Part shown: piece by piece, positions 31,927 to 40,788 of the stretch
How positions within the stretch are numbered: the stretch's first letter is position 1
How the letters are laid out: every line of letters begins with the position of its first letter
NCBI GenBank assembly: GCA_001247695.2
Contig: LGRX02035488.1
Coordinates: 1-64,000, forward strand
Source of the DNA: Cymbomonas tetramitiformis
Taxonomy: Eukaryota > Chlorophyta > Pyramimonadophyceae > Pyramimonadales > Pyramimonadaceae
DNA: 64,000 bases
Reading direction: 5' to 3'
Notes under the pieces: generated by a model
Databases searched by the model: none
The model's input: only the letters and a program-made list of their open reading frames with translations
Told to the model about the DNA's origin: nothing
Position numbers and translations under genes: made by a program

Positions 31927-33088
31927 AGGAGGCGTCGTAGTCAGGCAGCAGGAACATCGCGGACGTGTTCTCGGGGTCAGCCCGCCATTCCGCGAGGAAG
32001 TGCCGTAAGATCTTTTCGATGAGGTCGTTATCTTTAGTGTACGGGGGGTTGCACCACACGTGCTTGCCCCGCCACTGCTGTTTGAGGCAATCTGTCCAGT
32101 AAGTGGGCACCTGCCGGTTGACCCCCATGGAGTCGCAGCACGCGTCGACGTCGAACTGACCATACTGCTGCACAATCTTCTCAAACTCATCCTTCACCAG
32201 CTTCCAGTCCTGTCGATCCACCACGTTCTCATAGTTCTGGCTTGGTGTGGCGGGTCTCGGAGAGTCATCACGAACTTCGGGCTTCGGGACTGGTGAGCTC
32301 GTAGGTGGAGGGGAAGATGGTTGCTCCTTGGGCTCTGGCTGACGTGCCTGAGAACGAGTGATCGGAGCGGCCAGAGTCGCTCCTTGTAGGGCTTGTTCGG
32401 CAAAGAGCAGGGTCTCAGCGGCGTCTTCCCACAGGTCGGGAGTTTCTGCCCATGTGAGCCCGTTGATCTGAGTGAGCTCGCCAACGATAAGCGGAGGGCT
32501 CACCGGGGGAGCGGAGTCATCTTCGGAGTCTGAGTACTTGAACATGGCGTCGAGAACTGAAGTGGGCTCGAGGTCCTCCGGACCGTTGCCTTTCATCGAG
32601 TCGGCGGAGTCTCGTCGGGGTCCATCGGTAGCGCGGTCGACCAACCCCTTCTCCTTCAGCCCTTCTCGGGCAGAAGACTGCCTGTAGTCCGGCCGCCTAG
32701 ACTGTGCGTCCGGTACCACCAAGCAGCGCCCGGGCACATGTTCCATCTGATGTACTCCGACTTCGACAAGGTCTTCATACCATCGCGCTTGACGCCGACT
32801 CAGTTCCCTTGCTGGCGCAAAGAGCCACTGCAGAGGCTTGTGGTCTCCCATGAGCTTGAAATTGGTGAAGATGAGGTAATGCCGCCATGACACCGCGGTG
32901 CAATGGTGAATAGCGCATAGCTCTCTTTCACCGGCGTGGTAGTTCTGCTCCGCGCTGGAAAATTGCCTGCTCTCAAAGGCTAGAGGTTGGAGACCACGCC
33001 CCAGGTCTTGCATGAGCACCCCCCCCCAATGCGACCGCGCTGGCGTCGGTTTGCACGCAAAAGGGGCGTGACCCGTCCGCTGCTGCAC
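31927..33088 (-). pseudogene. RNase H and N-terminal part of a phage Dam-like adenine methyltransferase (element E)
   Basis: The first 130 residues are Ty3 RNase H (GGVLMQDLGRGLQPLAFESR, AEQNYHAGERELCAI, MGDHKPLQWLF). The catalytic TDAS lies in another frame just upstream (CVQTDAS) because of a G8-run indel at 33014-33021, and a TAA separates RNase H from RT at 33090. After a Pro/Ser-rich linker, residues ~313-387 read FDVDACCD...W.G.HVWCNPPYTKDND...FLLPDYDAS. This is the fold and NPPY motif of phage N6-adenine methyltransferases (PF05869 type), which also occur in DIRS-type retroelements. The domain is cut at 31927 by transposon A. An adenine methyltransferase beside Ty3 RNase H would act on element DNA or host chromatin; target and activity are unknown. 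Confidence 0.8.
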
Positions 33089-33089
33089 G

Positions 33090-34421
33090 TTAGTCTGGTA
33101 GGGCTAGGGTCGGGGTAGAGATCAGGGCCATCTTCAATCGATGAAAGGCCCCCTTCTCCACCTCCCCCCAGGTCCAGTCCACACCCGTCTTCGTGAGGTG
33201 CGTCAACGGGTGGGCAAGGTGGGCAAACGACTGAATGTACCGTCGGTAAAACCCACACATTCCCAGGAACTGCCGCACGTGGGTGACCGTCTCGAGGTCC
33301 GGCCAATCACGAACGGAGGCGACTTTGTCCTGCTGTGGCCGGCATCCGTCCTTATCTATGACGTGGCCGAGAAAACGCACTGCTTTCATACATAGCTTCA
33401 ACTTGGATTTCTTGAGGTACACTTTGTGGAGGCGACAGGCAGCCAAAACCTGACGTACATGGTCGACATGTTCTTGTGGGGTGGCCGAAAAAATCATGAT
33501 GTCATCCACAAATACCCGGCAGAAAGGCAAGTGACCCAGGTACTGGTTCATCATTCTCTGCCAAGTGCTGGGAGAGTTGCTAAGTCCCATGGGCATGACC
33601 AACCACTCGTAGGCGCCGAAGTGAGTGGTCATAGCGGTTTTCTCAGCGTCACGCTCCTCCATTGGGACTTGCCAGAATCCCCAAAGGGCGTCCGCGGTAG
33701 AGAATACAGTTGCCCCTTGCATATCGTCCAAGAGGCACTGCACGTCAGGGAGGGGGTACTTGTCTTTGATGGTGATCTCATTGATCTGGCGGTAGTCGAT
33801 GACGAGCCTGAGCTCCCTAGGGGAGCTCGGCTTTGGCACCATCAAGACGGGGCAACCCCAAGGGGACGCAGAGGGACGTATGTATCCCTTGGCTAGCAGC
33901 TCGTCCAATTGCAGACGCAGCTGTCGCAGCTCCTCTTGAGACAACTTGTAGCCTCTGCGATGCAAAGGCTGCCCGTCCCAGTCTGGGCGAAGTCGGATGC
34001 TCGCTTTGTACTCCCGAGATTGTACCGACTCGGGCAGCTCAGTGCATATGACGTCTTTGAACTCCTCTTCGAGGTCGCGCAGCTGTTGCCCTATCTCTTG
34101 GGTCACATCCTCATCGACTTCGTCCTCCACCGTTTTAGGGGTTGTTGGCTTCAGCTCGGGATCTTGGGGCAATACGGGGTCGTCGGTCACTGCAGCAGCC
34201 AGCTCTGGTTCGGCAGGTGATGGAGGTTGATGATCCGCACAGACGTTCTTTTGGTCACTCCACCTCACACGCTTGCGTCGGGGGCGCCGCGTTGACAGAA
34301 TTCGGCGGCCTCGTTCCAAAGCTGCCGCCGCTTGCGCATACCACGTAGGAGGTTTGCCCTGGGCGTGGTCATCAATGGCCTGGTCACGTACATGCTCGGG
34401 TAGCAAGGCGAACGCCCCCAA
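33090..34421 (-). CDS. Ty3-type reverse transcriptase (element E)
   Basis: The 443-codon frame contains the Ty3 RT core: YKLSQEELRQLRLQLDELL, GYIRPSASPWGCPVLMV, LRLVIDYRQINEITIKDKYPL with its Asp, FSTADALWGFWQVPM, TAMTTHFGAYEWLVMPMGL, CRVFVDDIMIF (FVDD in place of YVDD), and connection motifs FLGHVIDKDG and RQFLGMCGFYRRYI. It copies element RNA into DNA in the particle. The leader (EEFKDVICTELPESVQSREY) occurs a second time in gag at about 39160-39270. The frame ends in TAA at 33090, before RNase H. Confidence 0.92.
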   Translation of the reverse strand: MGAFALLPEHVRDQAIDDHAQGKPPTWYAQAAAALERGRRILSTRRPRRKRVRWSDQKNVCADHQPPSPAEPELAAAVTDDPVLPQDPELKPTTPKTVEDEVDEDVTQEIGQQLRDLEEEFKDVICTELPESVQSREYKASIRLRPDWDGQPLHRRGYKLSQEELRQLRLQLDELLAKGYIRPSASPWGCPVLMVPKPSSPRELRLVIDYRQINEITIKDKYPLPDVQCLLDDMQGATVFSTADALWGFWQVPMEERDAEKTAMTTHFGAYEWLVMPMGLSNSPSTWQRMMNQYLGHLPFCRVFVDDIMIFSATPQEHVDHVRQVLAACRLHKVYLKKSKLKLCMKAVRFLGHVIDKDGCRPQQDKVASVRDWPDLETVTHVRQFLGMCGFYRRYIQSFAHLAHPLTHLTKTGVDWTWGEVEKGAFHRLKMALISTPTLALPD

Positions 34422-34436
34422 AGCCTCCCGTCGGCT

Positions 34437-35350
34437 CTAGAAGTGCCCTAGATGGAGGTCATCGGAAGGTGGATTGTCTTCCTGGAAGGGGCCAGAGGCG
34501 CCTTCTAGTGCCGCGACGTCAAACGTCGGGGGTCGGGAGCTATTCACCACCGCGTACACCTTGTCGAGGTGATCCTCCTCGCTGCTGCAAGATTCCCGCC
34601 TTACTGCTTCTCGAAGTTGCCTAGCATCCCCAGGCTCCGATTCTGATTCTGATGTCGACAGTGGACTCAGAGGCGGGGTTCCAAGCTGGTTGGGAGGGCT
34701 GGGACTCGTATGGTCGGTAGGGTCACACGCGCTAGGAGAAGAGGCCTGATCAGAGTCACTGTACTCGAACACGGCGTCGAGCACGGAGTCCGGTTCGTCC
34801 CCTTCACATGCTTCAGCGCCGAAAGTACCGTCCGGAGCTAGGTATACGACGAAGGCGTTCTCCTCTTTGGCTTGGAGTGCTCTGAGGTCCTTACGCGTCC
34901 TCTTGGAGTCGAGGAGGACTCCTTGCACAAGGCCCATAGAGTTGTCCTTGGGCCTCGAGGGGTCGGGGGTGCCAGGGGAGCACCCCGTGATGACCACCTT
35001 TTGGCTACCTCGACCAAAACGGATGGAACCCCACCGGGCGTAATCCAAAGTAACTGGTGAGTGAGAAGCCAACCTTGGACCCCCCAATATGACATCAACG
35101 CTGAGGTCGATAGGCATCACCCTCAGCTCCAGTTGCTGAACGTAGGAGCCCTTCGTGGTTTCCGCCTGAAGCCGGGGTCGGACGCACGTGTTGACATCGT
35201 ACGTCATGCCGTTGGCCACTCGAACACGCATGGCTTATTCATGAGGTCGAGGTGATAAGGAAGGGATGCTGTTCACCGTCTTGTTGGCTATAATGTTGGT
35301 GGAGCACCCGGAGTCCACCAACCTAACACTTTCACGCGGGTACCAGCTAT
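34437..35350 (-). pseudogene. retroviral-type aspartic protease region (element E)
   Basis: The active-site motif is VRLVDSGCSTNII (DSG), followed after an in-frame TAA near 35233 by VRVANGMTYDVNT and SVDVILGGPRLASHSPVTLDY, the usual second half of Ty3 proteases. An acidic Ser-rich linker then leads to RT. The protease matures the Gag-Pol polyprotein. The stop inside the domain inactivates this copy. The upstream gag-pol linker is in a different frame, so a frameshift near 35400 joins them. Confidence 0.75.
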
Positions 35351-36691
35351 GTACGCCCAAAACAACAATAGCGTGGGAGCTCTGCTTGACCCAACGGTGA
35401 TGCGTTGAGGTGGTGCTCGGGAAGACGATGCAGCGGCAAGAAGGCCGCTCCAGCCGGGTCTGATGTCGCCTGTCTCGGTGATGCAGTTCAGGTTACATTC
35501 GAGCGCAGCATCGCCCGAGGTGCCATCAGGAATAATATCCCAAGAGTCCCAGGGAAGCGGATACGTGCTAGCGTCCGCAAGCAAGCCTTGAGCCGTAGCT
35601 ACTTGCACTAACTCCTGTTTAGGTTGTTCCGGGGGGTACACAGCCACCTGAATGGCTTTGGTCACCGACGCCTGAACCACATCCACCTCCGCCAAGATGT
35701 TGGCTCTTTCGATCACCTTGCTCTCCACCTCTGCTTGTTCTTGACGTTGAGCAAGGGCATGGAAGAGTGCCTCGTCCTCATCATTGAGACCATGCTTCCG
35801 AGCTAGGTCCCTCCGTCGTCGAAGCTTGCCTTCTCGATCTAGCCAGCTCCTTCTCGGGACGCCCTCTGCTCGTGCTGCGTTTGTGGGGGATAGCCAGGGC
35901 CGGGGTCGTCGGGCTGTCGACGCTGGTGACGAAGGTGGCCTATCCGGAGCGGGCGTAGAGTCGTGAGCGATGAGCGTGGGCGCTCGTCCAGAAGTGATGC
36001 TTTGTCGACGTCGCCGATACTCCTGCACACGTTTGAGTTGGTCAAGGGCTAGAGGTAGATGGGATCGATCGCGCGCCTCTCGCTCGTTTGCTGAGACGCC
36101 TTGCGAGGGAGGCGACTGTGCACCCTCCAATCTTCTCCTATTGCGCCGACGTCCAGCTCTCCAAAGATGAGGGTCATCACCTTTCGGCGCACTGCTAGGT
36201 GACGATAGGTCTCTCTCGAGGGACTTGATGCACGCCCGCAAGCTCCGAGTTCCCAACTTAGGTTCTGCTCGAAGTTGACCCCTGACAGCTTGATAATGCC
36301 ACGAGGACAGGGCTTGTCCAGGCTGCGCCAGGTGCTTGCGATACCTCTCCGATGTTTTGAGAGAAGTACGGCGGGGTGATGGTTCGTCCTCGGACGGATC
36401 CTCGGAGATATCTTGGCTGGTACTCACTGGGGCTGTGGCCTCCCCACGGAGGCGAGCGTCCACCAAGGATCGCTCAGGTGCGATGGGGGGCTTGTCTAAC
36501 GCTTGGACTGGCAGCATGTCGAGACCGTCGAAGTCCAGGTGCTCCTCTGGTCGATGTGCCCTCCATTGCTTGTTCCGCCTGTTCCACCTCCATCTCTGCC
36601 GCAGTTGCTGCTCCGTCTTCTCAAGGAGCCCAACGCTACGTCCAGGTGTGTTAACCCCGGACTCTACGGGCACAAGGCCCGAGCTCTTCAA
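35288..36691 (-). CDS. gag-pol linker ORF, Arg/Pro/Ser-rich (element E)
   Basis: The 467-codon frame joins the CCHC ORF (4-nt overlap at 36688-36691) to the protease. It is rich in Arg, Ser and Pro, includes basic blocks (RAGRRRNRRRLEG, LRRRRDLARKHGLN) and short helical segments, and has no recognised catalytic domain. The last ~40 codons overlap the protease in another frame and are probably not translated as written. It may be a nucleic-acid-binding spacer of the polyprotein. Confidence 0.5.
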   Translation of the reverse strand: MKSSGLVPVESGVNTPGRSVGLLEKTEQQLRQRWRWNRRNKQWRAHRPEEHLDFDGLDMLPVQALDKPPIAPERSLVDARLRGEATAPVSTSQDISEDPSEDEPSPRRTSLKTSERYRKHLAQPGQALSSWHYQAVRGQLRAEPKLGTRSLRACIKSLERDLSSPSSAPKGDDPHLWRAGRRRNRRRLEGAQSPPSQGVSANEREARDRSHLPLALDQLKRVQEYRRRRQSITSGRAPTLIAHDSTPAPDRPPSSPASTARRPRPWLSPTNAARAEGVPRRSWLDREGKLRRRRDLARKHGLNDEDEALFHALAQRQEQAEVESKVIERANILAEVDVVQASVTKAIQVAVYPPEQPKQELVQVATAQGLLADASTYPLPWDSWDIIPDGTSGDAALECNLNCITETGDIRPGWSGLLAAASSSRAPPQRITVGSSRAPTLLLFWAYIAGTRVKVLGWWTPGAPPTL

Positions 36692-37398
36692 TTCCTGGAG
36701 GGCGCCCCGAGCTCGGGGGTGTCCTCCGCGGCAAAATCCGTCTGCAGCTCCTCGAACAGTACAGCGTTGAGGACGTCGTAGAACTCATCAGTCTCCATCT
36801 CGTGTTGGATCATGTCCAAGGTCTCTTTCATACGCGCCTTGGCCCATTCCTGCTTTCGAGTGGCCGACTGCGGGCATTCTCGAGCATAGTGGTCTTTGCT
36901 CTGGCACACTCGACAGCCGGTGTAGTCCGGAGACCACAGGCGTTGACCCGTGGGAGTCACCCCCGGTGGGCGGTTCTCCGCCAAGGCCAAGAGTTCCTCG
37001 GAAACCTCCACCGCCGCCATCAATTGGACTAGGGGCTTCCGACTCGTTGACGTGCTCAGCTGCTGCTCCGCCTCAATGGCGTACTCCAACGCCAAGCGTC
37101 GGTTAGCCGGGAGAGCGCGGTCGAGGGAGAGCAAAGGTGTGCCCTTGCGCTCTGCGATCTCGAAGGCCTCCTTCCGGACGTCCGCTCCTAGGCCGGAGAG
37201 GAACACGTCGAGCAAGTCGGTCTCTGGAACGGGGGTGGTGAGCTCGTGCGTCGCCAGCATGCTCACCACTCGATGGGCCAAGTGCAGCCCGTCCCAGAAC
37301 TCCCTCACCTTGCGTGGGGTCGCAAGGCGCCCTCGAGTTTGACGCACCCGGCGCAAGAACGAGCCCAGGGTGGCCATCTCACTCTTCAGCGGGACCAC
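36688..37398 (-). CDS. Gag C-terminal part with CCHC zinc knuckle (element E)
   Basis: The 236-codon frame has a helical retrotransposon-gag-like region (REFWDGLHLAHRVVSML, DLLDVFLSGLGADVRKEAF) and the zinc knuckle CRVCQSKDHYAREC (C-x2-C-x4-H-x4-C). This is the nucleocapsid module that binds element RNA. It overlaps the preceding gag ORF by 13 nt in another frame. Confidence 0.8.
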   Translation of the reverse strand: MVPLKSEMATLGSFLRRVRQTRGRLATPRKVREFWDGLHLAHRVVSMLATHELTTPVPETDLLDVFLSGLGADVRKEAFEIAERKGTPLLSLDRALPANRRLALEYAIEAEQQLSTSTSRKPLVQLMAAVEVSEELLALAENRPPGVTPTGQRLWSPDYTGCRVCQSKDHYARECPQSATRKQEWAKARMKETLDMIQHEMETDEFYDVLNAVLFEELQTDFAAEDTPELGAPSRN

Positions 37399-39497
37399 GA
37401 GCTTGGCGAGGGGACCACGATCTTCTCGAGACTTAAGGACTGGTCCTCCTCCGAGTCCACCAAAACTCCACGCAGCTCCGTTCCCGCCGAGCTAGGCGTC
37501 GGAAAGCAATGCTGCGTGAGCTCCTTCAGAAGGATATGCACCGAGAGGATGGGCTTGCCCACCTCAAAGGCGCTATTCGGCACATTGCACGGGGTGATCA
37601 TGGCCAGCTGCACCACTGGCAGCTTCAGGCACCGGTCGAACTCATCCACAAAGCGTAGCAACGGGCTGAAAGGGTTCGTGGACCCGTCCACTGGCGCGCT
37701 GTAGACCGACATGATGTCTTTTGCGGCCTTTAGGGCGTAGGAGTGCCTTGTGTATTCCTCCCGCTGCTGCCTGCCATCGTTGTACGACGACCTCCTGCTG
37801 GAGCCATAGCTGAAGTAGGTGGCCCCGTCATCGTCGTCCTCAGGGTCACCGCCACCGCCACTGCCTCCGCCGTGACGCTTGCTCGGACCACCACCATCTT
37901 CGTGTACACGCTTTGGCTCACAGTCTTCAGGTGCATCGGGTGTATTCCCCCCCCCTCGGTCGCTGCCGGGACCTCCCGAGCTGCCATCATCATCATCTCC
38001 GCCTCCCCCTCCGCCTTCTCCTCTCACGCTGGTCGAAGTCGGGGGTTTCGATGACACCGTAGGGAAGTGATCAAAGGCACCAGGCCAGACACTTCGTGTG
38101 CAATAGACACACAAAGGCACGAGCTTGGTCTCCTGGTGCATGCTCGGCAACACGCTCAACACACACTCCCATATGGCGACTGGAGGTGTAGGGCTCCGGG
38201 AGCATCTGCTGCATCGCACGTCGGCGGTGACTGCAGCAACCTCGCGTCCAACATGATGAACCAACGCCACTCCAGCTAGTTCAGGCGAAGGAAGTTCGGA
38301 GGCTGGTAGGTCCGAAACCGGTGGCCCGGAACCAGAAGCCAAGTCATGCTCTCGGTACTTCTTTGCAGTGTCATAGAACATGCGCTCCGCCAGCATTCCT
38401 TCTTCCCGTCCAACCGAATGCTCCAGTACCAGCTCGCGAATTGCAGTGACCGCCGGTACGCTAATGGATCTGAAGTCAAGCTTTGACAGGCGACGGTGAA
38501 CATCACTAGGTTCAAGCTCGAATGAAACTCCACGGGACGTGCGCACGTCGACAGTAGTGGTGGAGCCAGGCACCACCATTGCTTCAGGCGCCACCTCATT
38601 CGAGACTTCCGCCGTAGTCGTAGAACTCGAGAAAGGCGTCTCAGGCATCGTCGGCCGAGGTTGCACCTCGAGATGCATGCGAGCGTCCACAGCCTCGAGC
38701 GCTGCCCCCACGACCGAACGACCTTCATTGAGCTGCTTCTCCAACAACTCGTGCTCGTGCGCCGCTATCTCAAGTTGTCGGCGTTGCTCATCACTCACAC
38801 GCTGGAGGTCCCGCAGCTGATGCTCATGTTGCGTTGCCTCTTGTGATCGGAGCAATAGTGCCTGAGCTTGTTGATGTGCAAGTGCTTCCGAGGCTGCTTT
38901 CATTTGTTGTACGTGCTCACGCCGGAACTCCTCGGCGAGTGCAGCTGCAGCTTCCGATGCTCGTTGGGCTTCGACTTGTTGCTTCTGCCGCTCGAGAATG
39001 GCGGTGGCAGCAACGTCTTGCACTTCTTGGCGCATCTCGGCGAGGAGCCTCTGCTGCAGCTCAGCAGATTCTTCAGCGACACGTTGCATATTTGCTCGTA
39101 GTGCTTGGAGTTGAAGCTCGTGTGCTGTAGTCTCTCTCTCGCGCAGCTCCCCCTCCGTGATGTCACACTCTGGGCGAAGTCGGATGTTCGCTTTGTACTC
39201 CCGAGATTGCACCGACTCGGGCAACTCAGTGCATATGACGTTTTTGAACTCCTCCGTGATGGACTCTTGCAGCTGTTGCCCTTGCCGGCGGGCTCGAGCT
39301 TGTCGTTGCCGTTGGCGTCCTCCTTTACGAGAGCTCGGCAAGCTATGCTTAGGGGGCATGGAGTCGTCAGAGGAGGTACATGACGTGGAGAGTGTGGTTG
39401 CAGAGGAGTTTTCTTCGGTGGAGGTGCTAGGGGAGGTGTTCTCCCCATCTCCGCTTCCACCACGGCGCCTGAGCTTAGCCTGCTTGCGCTTGGCCAA
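37386..39497 (-). CDS. Gag-like protein with long coiled coil (element E)
   Basis: The 703-codon frame starts with a basic segment, then a duplicated copy of the RT leader (EEFKNVICTELPESVQSREY), then about 170 residues of Gln/Glu/Ala-rich coiled coil (AELQQRLLAEMRQEVQD, AHEHELLEKQLNEG). A Cys cluster (CSRCSRSP...CVYC), a Gly/Asp-rich low-complexity tract and a capsid-like C-terminus (LLRFVDEFDRCLKLPVVQL) follow. The coiled coil would suit multimerisation. It is followed in another frame by the CCHC ORF. Confidence 0.65.
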   Translation of the reverse strand: MAKRKQAKLRRRGGSGDGENTSPSTSTEENSSATTLSTSCTSSDDSMPPKHSLPSSRKGGRQRQRQARARRQGQQLQESITEEFKNVICTELPESVQSREYKANIRLRPECDITEGELRERETTAHELQLQALRANMQRVAEESAELQQRLLAEMRQEVQDVAATAILERQKQQVEAQRASEAAAALAEEFRREHVQQMKAASEALAHQQAQALLLRSQEATQHEHQLRDLQRVSDEQRRQLEIAAHEHELLEKQLNEGRSVVGAALEAVDARMHLEVQPRPTMPETPFSSSTTTAEVSNEVAPEAMVVPGSTTTVDVRTSRGVSFELEPSDVHRRLSKLDFRSISVPAVTAIRELVLEHSVGREEGMLAERMFYDTAKKYREHDLASGSGPPVSDLPASELPSPELAGVALVHHVGREVAAVTADVRCSRCSRSPTPPVAIWECVLSVLPSMHQETKLVPLCVYCTRSVWPGAFDHFPTVSSKPPTSTSVRGEGGGGGGDDDDGSSGGPGSDRGGGNTPDAPEDCEPKRVHEDGGGPSKRHGGGSGGGGDPEDDDDGATYFSYGSSRRSSYNDGRQQREEYTRHSYALKAAKDIMSVYSAPVDGSTNPFSPLLRFVDEFDRCLKLPVVQLAMITPCNVPNSAFEVGKPILSVHILLKELTQHCFPTPSSAGTELRGVLVDSEEDQSLSLEKIVVPSPSSWSR

Positions 39498-39503
39498 CTT
39501 CCT

Positions 39504-40788
39504 CTACTTGCGTTCCATCCGAGTAGCTTCTCGTTGACGAGTCTGCTCGAGGAGGTCTCGGACTCGGATAGCACGTTCTCGCTGTGTAGGTCGAGGTGCT
39601 CGGGCTTGGACGTTGCGTTGGGTAAGTGGTGTAGACGTGGGGTCCTCGCTCACTTCAGCGCTTGTGTCTTCGCTGTCGTCGGTCGTGAGGATGGCGTACT
39701 GGTTCCAGGTGCTCGTGGGCTTGAATGAGCGCACTAGTTCCGGTGGGTCCGGGGGATTCTCGCGGAAGTGCGTATGTCTCAAGACCCTCAACACCTCCTC
39801 GATATCGACGCCCAATAACGCAAGTTTAGCAGGTCGGTTGACTGGGACGATCGTGACCTCCACTTCCTGGCGCTCAGGATGGTTTCGTTGTAGGCGCTGG
39901 ACATGAAGGTCCACTGTAGCAGCCTGAGACATGCACATCCTGCGAGATGGAGTTGATCGGTCGGTCGTCCCAGGCATCTCCCAAGTGATCGCAGCAACCG
40001 CTTTCTGTTGGCCACCAAGGCGGCGCAAACGTCGGCGAAGAGTTGCCCACTGGCTCGGGGTCAACTCAGGAACGGCTGCCCCTTTTGACCATCGATGAAG
40101 GGATGCTCGTTTCACTCGTTGATCACGAAGCACCACAAATCTTCTACACTGGACCGCGAAGATTGCTGCTGATCTCCATGCGGGCATGCAACTTTCCAAG
40201 TGATGAAGTGACAACGCTGCAAAGCTGTCAGTGATGAGGTTCTGGAGTCGGCTTGCCTCTTGGCGCCAGGCGTTGAAGGCGCGGCCGATCTTGAGTTGTC
40301 GAACCGCCACAGTCACCCACGATCGACGACGTTTAGCTTGGACCCCAGGTGCCATGAACATAATAACGCCCTCATCGTCACATGTCGATGATGAGTGTCC
40401 ATGCTTCGTCTGCGACACGCTCTTTGTTCAATCGATTGCTGCCACCACTGTCGCATGGCACATCGAGCTAAGGTTGTGACGGCGTCCTCTCGATCACAGC
40501 GTAGTTGACGTCTACGGCTGGTGGGGTATGGTTCGTCGTCGGAGCCGTCGTCACAGTATCCTCCAACGTAGTCCTCGTCGTGATCGGAGAGGCTCCTGTA
40601 TGAGGTATCGAGGTCGATGCTACCGGAAGACAACTCGAGTGTGTCCTCCGGTCCACTACCGTCATGACTTGTAGGTGAGCAAGAGCGGGCAGCTTCAAGT
40701 GTGGCTGCTTGAAATATTCGTGCGCCTCCGGCTCCGTGTGCTGCTAATGCTCCGTGAGAAGATCGTTCCGAAAAATCGGCGGTGGTGA
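39504..40788 (-). pseudogene. Gag N-terminal region, part 2 (element E), up to the transposon B junction
   Basis: Frame 39504-40418 encodes a basic, helical protein segment with many Arg/Gln (LKIGRAFNAWRQEASRLQNL). Upstream, 40313-40788 is open in another frame (TTADFSERSSHGALAAHG, then acidic DDGSDDEPYP), so a frameshift lies near 40400. At 40788/40792 the frame meets transposon B. The piece at 63055 continues it in frame across the GAAC/GAAT duplication. Confidence 0.55.
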
